Assembly: GCA_944380775.1 (NCBI GenBank)
Contig: CALWIP010000029.1
Location: 1 to 64,000 of the forward strand
DNA: 64,000 nt
Direction of reading: 5' to 3'
From: an uncultured Clostridia bacterium
GTDB lineage: Bacteria > Bacillota > Clostridia > Oscillospirales > Acutalibacteraceae
The position numbers and the translations under genes are program-made. Below are positions 18,331 to 27,020 of this stretch, in pieces; positions within the stretch are counted from its first letter, which is position 1, and the number at the start of each line of letters is the position of its first letter. The notes below the pieces were generated by a model that had not been told where the DNA came from, searched no databases, and was given only the letters and a program-made list of their open reading frames with translations.

Positions 18331-18433
18331 TCTTTGCTTATTTTGTTATATTTTATCAAATGATTCCTAATTGTAAATCATTCGGCCGCAAATCTGCGGG
18401 GGAACCCCCGGTTTTGGCGGGGAAGGGGGCAGC
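18331..18433. other. AT-rich intergenic gap inside the cobalamin run
   Basis: The first half is strikingly AT-rich for this region and carries an inverted repeat AATGATT (18359-18365) / AATCATT (18376-18382). The second half is G-rich with a small CCGC/GCGG hairpin. No convincing promoter hexamers were found; it is too short for a cobalamin riboswitch. It may be a regulator site or an internal promoter. Confidence 0.4.
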
Positions 18434-19663
18434 ATGGAAAGACGGATCTCGTTGATTGGCATCGGCCCGGGCGGGAGGGAATTCCTCACGCTCGGCGCAT
18501 GGGAGCGCATCCGCAAAAGCGGCCTGCTTGCCGGCGCGCGCCGCATGCTCGAACAGTTCCCGGAGGTCCCCGCGCGGCGCGCCTGCGCCGTGGACCCGCA
18601 GGAGATTGCCCGGGCGCTGGCGTCAGACGGCAGCGCGCAGGCGTGCGTACTTTTTTCCGGGGACCCCGGCTTTTACAGCGGGGCCAAGCGCCTTCTGCCG
18701 CTGCTGGAGGGCCTGGGGGAAGTGGAGGTCCTGCCCGGCGTGGGCAGCCTGAGCTATTTCTGCGCGCGCCTGCGCCGCCCGTGGGAGGGGGTGCGCCTGG
18801 TGAGCGCCCACGGCCGCGACTGCCGGCCGGCGGCCGAGGTGTGGAACCACGCGCAGACGTTTTTCCTCACCGGCGGGCGCTGGACGGCGCGGGCCATCTG
18901 CGCTGAGCTGGCGGAAAACGGGTTCGGGGCGCTGCGCGTGTTTGTGGGCGAGCAGCTCTCTTACCCAGACGAGCGCATCACGGAAACGGACGCCGCCGCG
19001 GCCGCCGGGCGGGATTTCTCCCCGCTGAGCGTGCTGCTGGTGGAAAACCCTGCGCCGTTTTGCCCGGACCCCGTTTCCCACGGGCTTGGCGACGGCGAAT
19101 TCCTGCGCGCGCAGGACGGCCCCGCCGTCCCGATGACCAAAGCGGAGGTGCGCGCCGTCTCCGTCTCGCGCCTGCGCCTGCGGGCGGACGACACCGTCTA
19201 CGACGTGGGCGCGGGAACCGGCTCCGTCGCCATCGAGGCCGCGCGGCTCTGCCGCTGGGGCCGGGTCTACGCGGTGGAGCGCTCGCCCCGCGCGCTGGAT
19301 GTGCTGCGTGGAAATGTGGCGCGCTTCGGCCTGCACAATGTGTCCCTCGTGCCTGGGGAAGCCCCCGGCGCGCTCGGGCCGCTGCCGCCGCCGGCTGCGG
19401 CGTTCGTCGGCGGCGCCGGAGGGCAGATGGAGGCCATTTTGGCGGCGCTGCTGGAGAAAAACCCGTCCGTGCGCCTGGTGGCGAACGTCATCGCGCTGGA
19501 ATCGCTCACGGCGGCGCTGCGGGCGTTTGAACGCTTCGGCCTACAAAACGTGGAGATTGTCCAGCTCGGCGTGGCGCGCGCCAAGCCGGTGGCCGGCTAC
19601 CGGATGATGCTCGGGCAGAACCCGGTGTACGTCCTCAGCGGGGAGGGACCCGGGCATGGATAA
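18434..19663 (+). CDS. cbiET: Fused cobalt-precorrin-7 C5-methyltransferase / cobalt-precorrin-6B C15-methyltransferase (decarboxylating)
   Basis: 409 residues. The N-terminal half (about 1-200) is a tetrapyrrole methylase (ISLIGIGPGGREFLTLGAW, VLFSGDPGFYSGAKRLLPLL, PGVGSLSYFCARL). The C-terminal half (about 215-400) is a class I SAM methyltransferase (VSRLRLRADDTVYDVGAGTG, VYAVERSPRALDVLRGNVARFG) that methylates C15 and decarboxylates C12. Fusion of CbiE and CbiT is known in other organisms (CobL-like). GGGAAGGGGG precedes the ATG; the last 8 bases overlap cbiA. Confidence 0.95.
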   Translation: MERRISLIGIGPGGREFLTLGAWERIRKSGLLAGARRMLEQFPEVPARRACAVDPQEIARALASDGSAQACVLFSGDPGFYSGAKRLLPLLEGLGEVEVLPGVGSLSYFCARLRRPWEGVRLVSAHGRDCRPAAEVWNHAQTFFLTGGRWTARAICAELAENGFGALRVFVGEQLSYPDERITETDAAAAAGRDFSPLSVLLVENPAPFCPDPVSHGLGDGEFLRAQDGPAVPMTKAEVRAVSVSRLRLRADDTVYDVGAGTGSVAIEAARLCRWGRVYAVERSPRALDVLRGNVARFGLHNVSLVPGEAPGALGPLPPPAAAFVGGAGGQMEAILAALLEKNPSVRLVANVIALESLTAALRAFERFGLQNVEIVQLGVARAKPVAGYRMMLGQNPVYVLSGEGPGHG

Positions 19664-21047
19664 CACCCCCCGCCTCATGCTCGCCGCGCCGGGTAGCGGC
19701 AGCGGGAAGACCACCGCTGCCTGCGCCGTGCTGCGCGCGCTGAAAAACCGCGGCGAGGCGGTTTCGGCGTTCAAATGCGGGCCGGATTACATCGACCCGA
19801 TGTTCCACACAGAAGTCACCGGCGTGCGCGCGCGGAACCTGGACCTCTTCTTCTTTTCCGCGGATACCGCGCGGTATTTATTGAAAAGGAATACGCCGCC
19901 CGGCGCGCTCGCGCTGCTGGAGGGCGTGATGGGCTTTTACGACGGCGTGGGCGATAGCAGCCGGGCGAGCAGTTATGAATTGGCCCGCGAAACGGGGACG
20001 CCGGTGGTGTTGGTGGCGGGCTGCCGCGGCAAAGCGCTCACGCTGGCGGCGGAGCTGCGCGGCCTGCGGGATTTCCGCCCGGAAAGCGGCGTGCGCGGCG
20101 TGCTGCTCAACGGCGTGAAGCCCGCGATGTTCCCGTTTTACCGCGGCCTCATCGAGCGGGAAACGGGCCTGCGGGTCTACGGCTATCTGCCGCCGCTGCC
20201 GGAAGCGGCGCTGGAGAGCCGCCATCTCGGCCTCGTCACGGCGCAGGAAGTCCCCGCCTTGCAGGAAAAGCTGGACCGTCTCGCCGCGCAGGCGGAGGAG
20301 ACGGTGGACCTCGACGGCCTGCTTGCGCTGGCGCGGAGCGCGCCCGCTTTGCCCGCGCCAGCCTGCCTGCCGGGGACGGAGCGCCTCGAGGGCGCGCGTG
20401 TGCGCGTGGCCGTGGCGCGGGACCGCGCCTTCTGCTTTTACTACGAGGATGCGCTCTCCCTTTTGCGGGCGCTCGGCGCGGAATTGCTCGAATTTTCCCC
20501 ACTGCGGGACCGCGCGCTGCCGGAGGGCTGCGCCGGGTTGCTGCTCGGCGGCGGGTATCCGGAATTATCCGTGCGGGAATTGAGCGAAAAGGAACCGATG
20601 CGCGAGGCGGTGCGGCGCGCCGTAACCGGGGGGATGCCTTGCGTCGCGGAGTGCGGCGGGTTTTTATACCTGCACCGCACGCTCCGCGGCGCGGAAGGCC
20701 CCGCCTATCCGATGGCCGCGGCCCTGCCGGGGGACGCGTTCCCGGCGGGCGGCCTGCGGCGCTTCGGCTATGTGAGGCTCACGGCGAAGCAGGGGAACCT
20801 GCTCTGCCGCGCGGGCGAGAGCTTCCCCGCGCACGAGTTCCACTACTGGGAGAGCAGCTGCCCGGGCGGCGCGTTTGCGGCGGAAAAGCCGGGCGGCCGC
20901 CGCTGGGACTGCGCGTTCGCCTCGCCCACGCAGTACGCGGGGTTCCCGCATTTCCATTTTTGTGCAAAGCCGGAGATGGCGGCGCGGTTTCTGCGCGCTT
21001 GCGCGGCATTTGAACCCAAAAAGGAGGCCCTTCATGGCTGGAATTGA
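19656..21047 (+). CDS. cbiA: Cobyrinic acid a,c-diamide synthase
   Basis: Glutamine-dependent amidation of the a and c side chains. 463 residues. Seen: N-terminal P-loop APGSGSGKTTAACAVLRAL, KCGPDYIDPMFHTE, LLEGVMGFYDGVGDSS, and a C-terminal class I amidotransferase domain with LLLGGGYPELSVRELSE and MPCVAECGGFLYLHR (nucleophilic Cys) ending in FPHFHF. It overlaps cbiET by 8 bases and cobT by 14. Confidence 0.96.
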   Translation: MDNTPRLMLAAPGSGSGKTTAACAVLRALKNRGEAVSAFKCGPDYIDPMFHTEVTGVRARNLDLFFFSADTARYLLKRNTPPGALALLEGVMGFYDGVGDSSRASSYELARETGTPVVLVAGCRGKALTLAAELRGLRDFRPESGVRGVLLNGVKPAMFPFYRGLIERETGLRVYGYLPPLPEAALESRHLGLVTAQEVPALQEKLDRLAAQAEETVDLDGLLALARSAPALPAPACLPGTERLEGARVRVAVARDRAFCFYYEDALSLLRALGAELLEFSPLRDRALPEGCAGLLLGGGYPELSVRELSEKEPMREAVRRAVTGGMPCVAECGGFLYLHRTLRGAEGPAYPMAAALPGDAFPAGGLRRFGYVRLTAKQGNLLCRAGESFPAHEFHYWESSCPGGAFAAEKPGGRRWDCAFASPTQYAGFPHFHFCAKPEMAARFLRACAAFEPKKEALHGWN

Positions 21048-22101
21048 CCTTCAGGAGACCCTCGGACGCATCCTCCCGCCGGACGGCGGGGCGATGGAGG
21101 CGGCGCGCCGCCGCTGGGATGCGCTGGCAAAGCCGCTCGGCGGCCTCGGCGCGCTGGAAGACGCCGTGACGCGCTTTGCGGGCGCGTCGTGGGACGTTTC
21201 CGCTCGGCCGGACAAGCGCGCGGTGACGGTGTTTTGCGCGGACAACGGCGTCGTGGCCCAGGGCGTGACGCAGACCGGCAGCGAAGTGACCGCCGTGGTG
21301 ACGGAGAACCTCACGCGCGGCGCGACGAGCGTGTGCAAAATGGCAAAGCTGGCCCGCGCCGACGTCATCCCCGTAGACATCGGCGTAGCGCGGGCGGTCT
21401 CCGGCCCGGGCCTGCGGCAGTGCAAGGTCGCCTGGGGGACGCAGGACATGACGCAGGGCCCCGCCATGACGCGGGAGCAGGCGCGCGCCGCGCTGGAGGT
21501 GGGCATTGCGCTCGCTTTTGAGCTGAAAGAGGCCGGCTACCGGCTGCTCGCCACGGGTGAAATGGGCATTGGCAACACGACCACCGGCAGCGCGGTAGCT
21601 TCGGTGCTGCTCGGCCGCCCGCCCGCCGAAATGACGGGCCGCGGCGCGGGCCTTTCCAGCGAGGGCCTGGCCCGCAAGGTGCGCGCCGTTGAAACGGCGA
21701 TTGCCCGCAACCGGCCGGACCCGGGCGACGCGCTCGACACGCTCGCCAAGGTCGGCGGCCTGGACATCGCGGGCATGGCTGGGGTTTTCCTCGGCGGCGC
21801 GGCGGCGCACCTACCCGTGCTGGTGGACGGCTTCATCTCGTCCGTGGCGGCGCTGGCCGCCAAGCGGCTCTGCCCGGCGGCGGCGGGGTATTTCCTCGGC
21901 TCCCATGTCTCCAAAGAACCGGCGGCGCGGCTTGTGCTCGAAGCGTGCGGGGCCGGGCCGCTCATCGCGGCGGGGATGCACCTCGGCGAAGGCACCGGCG
22001 CGGTGGCCGCCATGCCGCTTTTGGATATGGCGTTTGCGGTCTACGACGGGATGCCGACGTTTGCGGAAACGCAGATTGAAGCGTACACGCCGCAGGCGTG
22101 A
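21034..22101 (+). CDS. cobT: Nicotinate-nucleotide-dimethylbenzimidazole phosphoribosyltransferase
   Basis: Activates the lower-ligand base to alpha-ribazole phosphate. 355 residues, standard length. Seen: LAKPLGGLGALEDAVTRFAG, VFCADNGVVAQGVTQTGSEV, GEMGIGNTTTGSAVASVLLG, and the C-terminal HLGEGTGAVAAMPLLDMA with the catalytic Glu. The ATG at 21034, after AAAGGAGG, lies inside the end of cbiA. Confidence 0.96.
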   Translation: MAGIDLQETLGRILPPDGGAMEAARRRWDALAKPLGGLGALEDAVTRFAGASWDVSARPDKRAVTVFCADNGVVAQGVTQTGSEVTAVVTENLTRGATSVCKMAKLARADVIPVDIGVARAVSGPGLRQCKVAWGTQDMTQGPAMTREQARAALEVGIALAFELKEAGYRLLATGEMGIGNTTTGSAVASVLLGRPPAEMTGRGAGLSSEGLARKVRAVETAIARNRPDPGDALDTLAKVGGLDIAGMAGVFLGGAAAHLPVLVDGFISSVAALAAKRLCPAAAGYFLGSHVSKEPAARLVLEACGAGPLIAAGMHLGEGTGAVAAMPLLDMAFAVYDGMPTFAETQIEAYTPQA

Positions 22102-22126
22102 TGCGCTGGAAAAGGGGGGGAATGGG

Positions 22127-22660
22127 ATGCTGGCATGGATCACGGGCGGGGCCGCGAGCGGGAAATCGGAATACGCCGAACGGCTCGCCGTTTCCCTGCA
22201 CCGGCGCGGCGGCGGGCCGCTGTGTTACCTGGCGGCGATGCTGCCCACCGGCGCGGAGGCGGAGGAACGTATCCGCCGCCACCGGGCGCTGCGCGCGGGG
22301 AAAGGGTTTTCTACGAGGGAATGCCCGTTTGCGCGCAGCCTGGACGAGGTCCCGGCGGGCGGCACGCTGCTGCTGGAGTGCCTCTCCAACCTGCTGGCGA
22401 ACGAGCGCTTTGAGCCGCAGGGCAGCGGGGAAGGGGCTGTGGATGCGATTTCCGGCGCGCTGGGGCGCCTCGTGCGCCGCGCCGGGGACCTGGTGGTGGT
22501 GACGAACCGCATCGACGCGGACGGCCGCGCCTACGCCGCCGGGACGCAGGCTTATTTGCGGGACCTCGCGGCGCTCGACCAGATTTGGGCCGCGCGCGCG
22601 GATTTCGCGGCGGAGGTCGTCTGCTCGCTGCCGGTGGTCCTGCGGGGGGTGGAGCCATGA
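22127..22660 (+). CDS. cobU: Adenosylcobinamide kinase / guanylyltransferase (first CobU-family protein)
   Basis: 177-residue protein that phosphorylates and guanylylates adenosylcobinamide. Seen: intact P-loop ITGGAASGKSEYAE (6-19), the segment with the guanylated His (EERIRRHRALRAGKGFST) and LLLECLSNLLANE. The usual late motif NEVGxGIVP is replaced by NRIDADGRAYAAGT, although the C-terminal SLPVVLRG fits. AAAGGGGGG precedes the ATG at 22127. It ends in an ATGA overlap with cobS. Confidence 0.88.
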   Translation: MLAWITGGAASGKSEYAERLAVSLHRRGGGPLCYLAAMLPTGAEAEERIRRHRALRAGKGFSTRECPFARSLDEVPAGGTLLLECLSNLLANERFEPQGSGEGAVDAISGALGRLVRRAGDLVVVTNRIDADGRAYAAGTQAYLRDLAALDQIWAARADFAAEVVCSLPVVLRGVEP

Positions 22661-23436
22661 AATTCCTGCGGCCGCTGGCCATCGCTTTTTCACTCTATTC
22701 CCGCATCCCGATGCCGCGCGTCGAATGGGACGGCCGCAGCATGCGCTATGCGCTCTGCTTTTTCCCGCTGGTTGGCGCGGTGACGGGCGGCCTGCTCTGG
22801 CTGCTGCTCTGGCTTTGCAGCGCGCTGGGCGTGGGGGCCGGCCTCACGGCGGCGCTGGCCGTCGCGCTGCCGGTGGGCGTCAACGGGGGCATCCACCTCG
22901 ACGGCTTCTGCGACACCGCCGACGCGCTCTCTTCCCACCAGACGCGCGAGCGCAAGCTCGAAATCCTCAAGGACCCGCACGCCGGGGCGTTCGCCGTGCT
23001 CTCCTGCGCGGTCTATCTGCTGCTGCAATTCGGCCTTTGGACGGAATTTTCCTTCTCGCCGCGCAGCGCGGGCGTCGTCGCCATTGGTTTCGTCTTTTCC
23101 CGCAGCCTAAGCGGGTTTTCTGTCGCCGCGTTCCCGTGCGCCAAAAACAGCGGCCTGGCGGCGGCGTTTTCCGGCGCGGCGCAAAAGAACGCCGTCAAGG
23201 CCTGCATGGCCGTTTTCTGGCTGCTCTGCGCCGCGGGCATGCTCGCCTGCAGCGGATGGGAGGGCGCCGCCGCGCTGCTGGCGGCCGCGCTGGTTTTTGC
23301 CTATTACCGCGTGATGTCGTCCCGCCAATTCGGTGGGATCACCGGCGACCTGGCCGGATATTTTTTACAGATCTGCGAGCTGGCGGTGCTGGCCGCCGTG
23401 GTGCTCGTGCAGCTCGGGAAGGGGATGCTCGGATGA
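22657..23436 (+). CDS. cobS: Adenosylcobinamide-GDP ribazoletransferase (cobalamin synthase)
   Basis: Polytopic membrane enzyme that joins adenosylcobinamide-GDP and alpha-ribazole(-phosphate). 259 residues. Seen: N-terminal AIAFSLYSRIPMP, the signature NGGIHLDGFCDTADAL, KDPHAGAFAVL, and the late RQFGGITGDLAGYF, with several hydrophobic helices. It starts in a 4-base overlap with cobU and ends in one with the second cobU-like gene. Confidence 0.95.
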   Translation: MKFLRPLAIAFSLYSRIPMPRVEWDGRSMRYALCFFPLVGAVTGGLLWLLLWLCSALGVGAGLTAALAVALPVGVNGGIHLDGFCDTADALSSHQTRERKLEILKDPHAGAFAVLSCAVYLLLQFGLWTEFSFSPRSAGVVAIGFVFSRSLSGFSVAAFPCAKNSGLAAAFSGAAQKNAVKACMAVFWLLCAAGMLACSGWEGAAALLAAALVFAYYRVMSSRQFGGITGDLAGYFLQICELAVLAAVVLVQLGKGMLG

Positions 23437-23819
23437 GGCTGATCATAGGAGGGCAGGCGCAGGGGAAATTGGCCCTTGCGCTGGCGGAAACCCCCGGCGC
23501 GCAGGTGACGGACGGGGAAACCTGCACGCTGGCGGAGGCGTCGCGCGCGCAGGTGCTCGACCATTTGCACCTGCTGGTGCGCCGCGCGCTGCAGGCCGGA
23601 GAAACGGAAAATTCGCTCCTGCGCTGGGCGGCTTCCCTGCGGGAAACCGCGCCGGACGCCGTCATTCTCTGCGACGAGGTCGGCTGCGGCGTGGTGCCGC
23701 TGGAGAGGGAAGAGCGCGTCTGGCGCGAGGCCGTGGGGCGCGTCTGCTGCCGCCTGGCGCAGGACGCCCAGCGCGTGGACCGCGTGGCCTGCGGCCTGCC
23801 GCAGCGGCTGAAGGGGTGA
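23433..23819 (+). CDS. Second, short CobU-like adenosylcobinamide kinase/guanylyltransferase family protein
   Basis: 128 residues starting MRLIIGGQAQGKLALALAE, a P-loop with Leu where CobU has Ser/Thr, then a shortened middle lacking the RIRRHR segment, and a well-kept C-terminal half: ILCDEVGCGVVPLEREERVW and ACGLPQRLKG, the motif the first CobU lacks. Similar short CobU-like proteins exist in Clostridia. Coupled to cobS (ATGA) and to cbiB. It may complement the first CobU or have a partial or different activity. Confidence 0.75.
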   Translation: MRLIIGGQAQGKLALALAETPGAQVTDGETCTLAEASRAQVLDHLHLLVRRALQAGETENSLLRWAASLRETAPDAVILCDEVGCGVVPLEREERVWREAVGRVCCRLAQDAQRVDRVACGLPQRLKG

Positions 23820-23824
23820 GCGCC

Positions 23825-24793
23825 GTGGGACATGGAGTTGCGTTTGCGCTGGGCTTTTTCCTGGATCTCCTGCTCGGGGACCCGCACTGGCTGCCGCACC
23901 CGGTGCGCGGCATCGGCTGGCTGATTACGCGGCTGGAACGCGCGCTCCGGCGGCGATTCCCCCAGACGCCCGGCGGAGAGCTCGCCGCCGGCGTCTGGCT
24001 GGTTGTCCTGGTTTGCGCATGTTCGGCGCTGCTCCCGCTCGCCGTGCTGGCGCTCGCCTGGCGCGTCCACCCGTGGCTCGGCACGGCGCTGGAGGCCGTG
24101 ATGACCTACCAGCTGCTGGCGGTCAAGTCGCTGCGCGTGGAGAGCATGCAGGTTTACCGCCGCCTCAAGGAGGGGGATCTGCCCGGCGCGCGCCGCGCGG
24201 TGTCGATGATCGTGGGGCGCGACACGGAAAACCTCACGGGGGAGCAGGTGGCCAAAGCCGCCGTGGAGACCGTGGCGGAAAACGCGAGCGACGGCGTCGC
24301 CGCGCCGATGCTCTTTTTGGCGCTGGGCGGCCCGGTGTTCGGCTTTTTTTACAAGGCTGTCAATACGATGGATTCCATGGTCGGCTACCGCAACGAGCAA
24401 TACCTCTATTTCGGCCGCGCGGCGGCAAAATTGGACGACGCGCTGAATTTCATCCCCTCGCGCGTGTGCGCGGGCGTGATGATCCTCGCGGCGGCGTTTT
24501 TGGGGATGGACGCGCGCGGCGCGGCGCAGATTTTCCGGCGGGACCGCAAAAACCACAGCAGCCCGAACAGCGCGCAGACGGAGTCGGTGTGCGCCGGGGC
24601 GCTGGGCGTGCAGCTCGCGGGCGACGCGTATTATTTCGGCAAATTGGTGAAGAAAAAGACCATCGGGGACCCGAAGCGCCGCGTCTTCCCGGAGGATATC
24701 CCCAAGGCGAACCGGCTGATGACCGTGACCGCGTGCATTTTATTTTTGCTGGGCTTGTACCTCCGGTTCCTCCCGGCGTTTTTCGGATGGTAA
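23825..24793 (+). CDS. cbiB: Adenosylcobinamide-phosphate synthase
   Basis: Membrane enzyme attaching the aminopropanol(-phosphate) arm to adenosylcobyric acid. 322 residues from the GTG at 23825, which follows AAGGGG at good spacing; a GTG at 23816 overlapping the previous stop is an alternative. Seen: ALGFFLDLLLGDPHWLPHPVRGIG, VGRDTENLTGEQVAKAAVET, VAENASDGVAAPMLF, NTMDSMVGYRNEQY and the C-terminal hydrophobic segment. Paired with cobD downstream. Confidence 0.94.
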   Translation: MGHGVAFALGFFLDLLLGDPHWLPHPVRGIGWLITRLERALRRRFPQTPGGELAAGVWLVVLVCACSALLPLAVLALAWRVHPWLGTALEAVMTYQLLAVKSLRVESMQVYRRLKEGDLPGARRAVSMIVGRDTENLTGEQVAKAAVETVAENASDGVAAPMLFLALGGPVFGFFYKAVNTMDSMVGYRNEQYLYFGRAAAKLDDALNFIPSRVCAGVMILAAAFLGMDARGAAQIFRRDRKNHSSPNSAQTESVCAGALGVQLAGDAYYFGKLVKKKTIGDPKRRVFPEDIPKANRLMTVTACILFLLGLYLRFLPAFFGW

Positions 24794-24867
24794 GGGCCGG
24801 GAGGTAGGGGACCGGCCGGGGGGCTGCCCGCGCGGCGGCGGATCGGAAAAGAAAGCGAGGGAAACGG

Positions 24868-25908
24868 ATGGCGCATGGCGGCGATATCTACGGCCTGGGC
24901 AGGCCGATATTGGACTTTTCGGCAAACGCAAATTTTCTCGGCCTGCCGGACGGCGTGCGGCGCGCGGCGGAGGCGGCGGTGCGGGACTGCGTCCGCTACC
25001 CGGACCCGGACTGCCGGGCGCTTACGGCGGCGCTCGCCGGCTGGGAAGGCGTGCCGCCGGAGTGGATCCTCTGCGGGAACGGCGCGGCGGACCTGATCTT
25101 CCGGCTGGCGCTGGCGCTGCGGCCGCAGCGGGCGCTGCTGCCCGCGCCAACGTTCTCGGAATATGCGCGCGCGTTGGAGGCGGTGGGCTGCGAGACGGTC
25201 CTCTTCCCGCTGCGCGAGGAAAACGGGTTCCGGCTGGGGGAGGCGTTCCTTGAGGCCGTGCGCCCCGGCGTGGACCTCGTGTTCCTCTGCAACCCGAATA
25301 ATCCAACGGGCTGCACCGCGCCGCGCGCGCTGCTCGAGCGCATTGCGGCCCGCTGCGGCGAGGTGGGCGCGGTCCTCGCGCTGGACGAGTGCTTTCTGCC
25401 CTTTACCGCCGGCGCCGCGGCGCGCAGCCTGACGGGCGCGCTGGGGCGCTTCCCGCATCTTTTGATTTTGAAAGCCTTTACGAAGATTTTCGCCATGCCG
25501 GGCCTGCGGCTTGGGTACGCCCTTTGCGCGGGGGAATCCCTCCTGCGGGGCATGCGCCGTTGCGGACAGCCCTGGTCCGTCTCGGCCCCGGCGCAGGCGG
25601 CGGGATGCGCCGCCGTGCGGGAAAACGCCTACCTCGCGGAGACGCTGCGCCTGCTGCCCCCGGCGCGGGAAGCGCTGCGCGCGGGCCTGGAGGCGCTGCC
25701 GCTGCGGGTGTTCCCACCTGAGGCGAATTATATCTTTTTCCGCGCGCCGGGACGGGAAGATTTGCGCGAAGCCCTGCTCCGGCGGGATCTTTTGATCCGG
25801 CAATGCGGCGATTACCCCGGCCTTTCCGGCGAATATTACCGTGTGGCGGTGCGCGCCCCGGAGGAAAACGCGGTGCTGCTCGCCGCGTTGCGCGAGGTGC
25901 TGCCATGA
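24868..25908 (+). CDS. cobD: Threonine-phosphate decarboxylase
   Basis: PLP enzyme making (R)-1-amino-2-propanol phosphate from L-threonine phosphate for the nucleotide-loop arm. 346 residues of fold type I. Seen: N-terminal HGGDIYGLGRPILDFSANAN, LCNPNNPTGCTAP, LDECFLPFT, and the PLP-lysine region ILKAFTKIFAMPGLRLGYAL. Histidinol-phosphate aminotransferase is the main alternative, but the HGGxIY start and the location fix CobD. It ends in an ATGA overlap with the phosphoglycerate-mutase-like gene. Confidence 0.93.
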   Translation: MAHGGDIYGLGRPILDFSANANFLGLPDGVRRAAEAAVRDCVRYPDPDCRALTAALAGWEGVPPEWILCGNGAADLIFRLALALRPQRALLPAPTFSEYARALEAVGCETVLFPLREENGFRLGEAFLEAVRPGVDLVFLCNPNNPTGCTAPRALLERIAARCGEVGAVLALDECFLPFTAGAAARSLTGALGRFPHLLILKAFTKIFAMPGLRLGYALCAGESLLRGMRRCGQPWSVSAPAQAAGCAAVRENAYLAETLRLLPPAREALRAGLEALPLRVFPPEANYIFFRAPGREDLREALLRRDLLIRQCGDYPGLSGEYYRVAVRAPEENAVLLAALREVLP

Positions 25909-27020
25909 GCGTTTTGTTGGTGGTGGACGGGATGACGGACCTCCGCTGCGCCACGCCGGAGCAGGCCGCCGCGGCGCTCGGCGCGCCGGCCGGCGCGGGC
26001 GGCTACCTTTCCACCTGCCCGCCCGGTTTTGCGCCGGAGAGCATGCCCTGCCTGCTCACGCTGCTCGGCGTCCCGGCGGGGGAGGTTCCCCGCACAGGCC
26101 GCGCCTACTGGGAAGCCTGCGCCGCGGGGATCCCGGTGCGCCCGGAGGACCTGGTTCTGCGGTGCAATTTGGCCCGTTTCCGGGACGGGAAGCTGGTTTC
26201 GGCCGGGGCGCAGGGCCTCTCGCGCGGGGAAGCCCGCGCGAGAGCCGAGGGGCTTGCCCGCGGCCTGCCGGAGGGCTTCGGGCAATTTTTCCCGCTCGGC
26301 GGCTACAAAAACCTGCTGGTGCTGCGGGGGGCCGCGCCGCTGGAGGGCCGGGTGGAAACGGTCCCGCCGCACGAGCGCCCGGGCGCGCCGTGGGAGGCGC
26401 TGCTGCCGCGCGGCGAAGCCGCCGGCCTGCTGCGCCGCTTTGCGCAAGAGACGTTTGCGCGCTCCGGCGGGGAATACGCGTTGCTCCCCTGGGGGCAGAG
26501 CGCGTACCGCCCGCTGCCGGCTTTTTCCGCGCTGCACGGCTGCGCGGGCGGGGCTGTGTGCCGCACCGGCGTTGCCGTGGGCCTGGCCCGCGCCATGGGC
26601 CTGGAGACGCCGCCGCTCCCGCACGCCACCGCCGACACCGACACCAGCCTTACGGAAAAGGCGCAGGCCGCCGCGCAGCTGGCGGGGCGCTTCCCGTTTG
26701 TGTTCGTCCACGTCAACGGGGCGGACGAAGCCGCGCACCGGCGCAACCGCGCGGAGAAAGAGGCGTTCCTGCGCCGTGTAGGGGAAGAATTGCTGCGCCC
26801 GCTGCTGCGCCTGCCCGGGCGCTTGCTGGTGTGCGCCGACCACATGACGCTGCCGGAGAGCGGCGGGCACCGCGCTGCGCCGCAGCCGTTTTTGCTCTAC
26901 GGCGCGCCGCCGGCCGCGCGCGGCGTCCTGCCGGGCGGGGCGGCCGTGGAACTTTTGCTGCGGGGCTCCGAACCCCGCCGGAAGGAGAGGGAAACATGCC
27001 GAAAGCAAAATCCATCATGA
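25905..27020 (+). CDS. Phosphoglycerate-mutase-like (ApgM-type) alkaline phosphatase superfamily protein in the B12 operon
   Basis: 371 residues related to archaeal-type cofactor-independent phosphoglycerate mutase. Seen: LLVVDGMTDLRCATPE (first metal-binding Asp), APESMPCLLTLLGVPAGE with the likely nucleophile Ser46, VHVNGADEAAHRRNRAEK (metal Asp/His) and VCADHMTLPESGGHRAAPQP (metal Asp-His and distal His). It overlaps cobD by 4 bases and cbiP by 25. Since neither a classical CobC phosphatase nor a PduX threonine kinase is here, it may act as alpha-ribazole-phosphate phosphatase or in threonine-phosphate supply; both are inference. Confidence 0.8.
   Translation: MSVLLVVDGMTDLRCATPEQAAAALGAPAGAGGYLSTCPPGFAPESMPCLLTLLGVPAGEVPRTGRAYWEACAAGIPVRPEDLVLRCNLARFRDGKLVSAGAQGLSRGEARARAEGLARGLPEGFGQFFPLGGYKNLLVLRGAAPLEGRVETVPPHERPGAPWEALLPRGEAAGLLRRFAQETFARSGGEYALLPWGQSAYRPLPAFSALHGCAGGAVCRTGVAVGLARAMGLETPPLPHATADTDTSLTEKAQAAAQLAGRFPFVFVHVNGADEAAHRRNRAEKEAFLRRVGEELLRPLLRLPGRLLVCADHMTLPESGGHRAAPQPFLLYGAPPAARGVLPGGAAVELLLRGSEPRRKERETCRKQNPS

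Noticed and set aside
18331..18433. Cobalamin riboswitch
   Set aside because: Too short and lacking the B12-box core.
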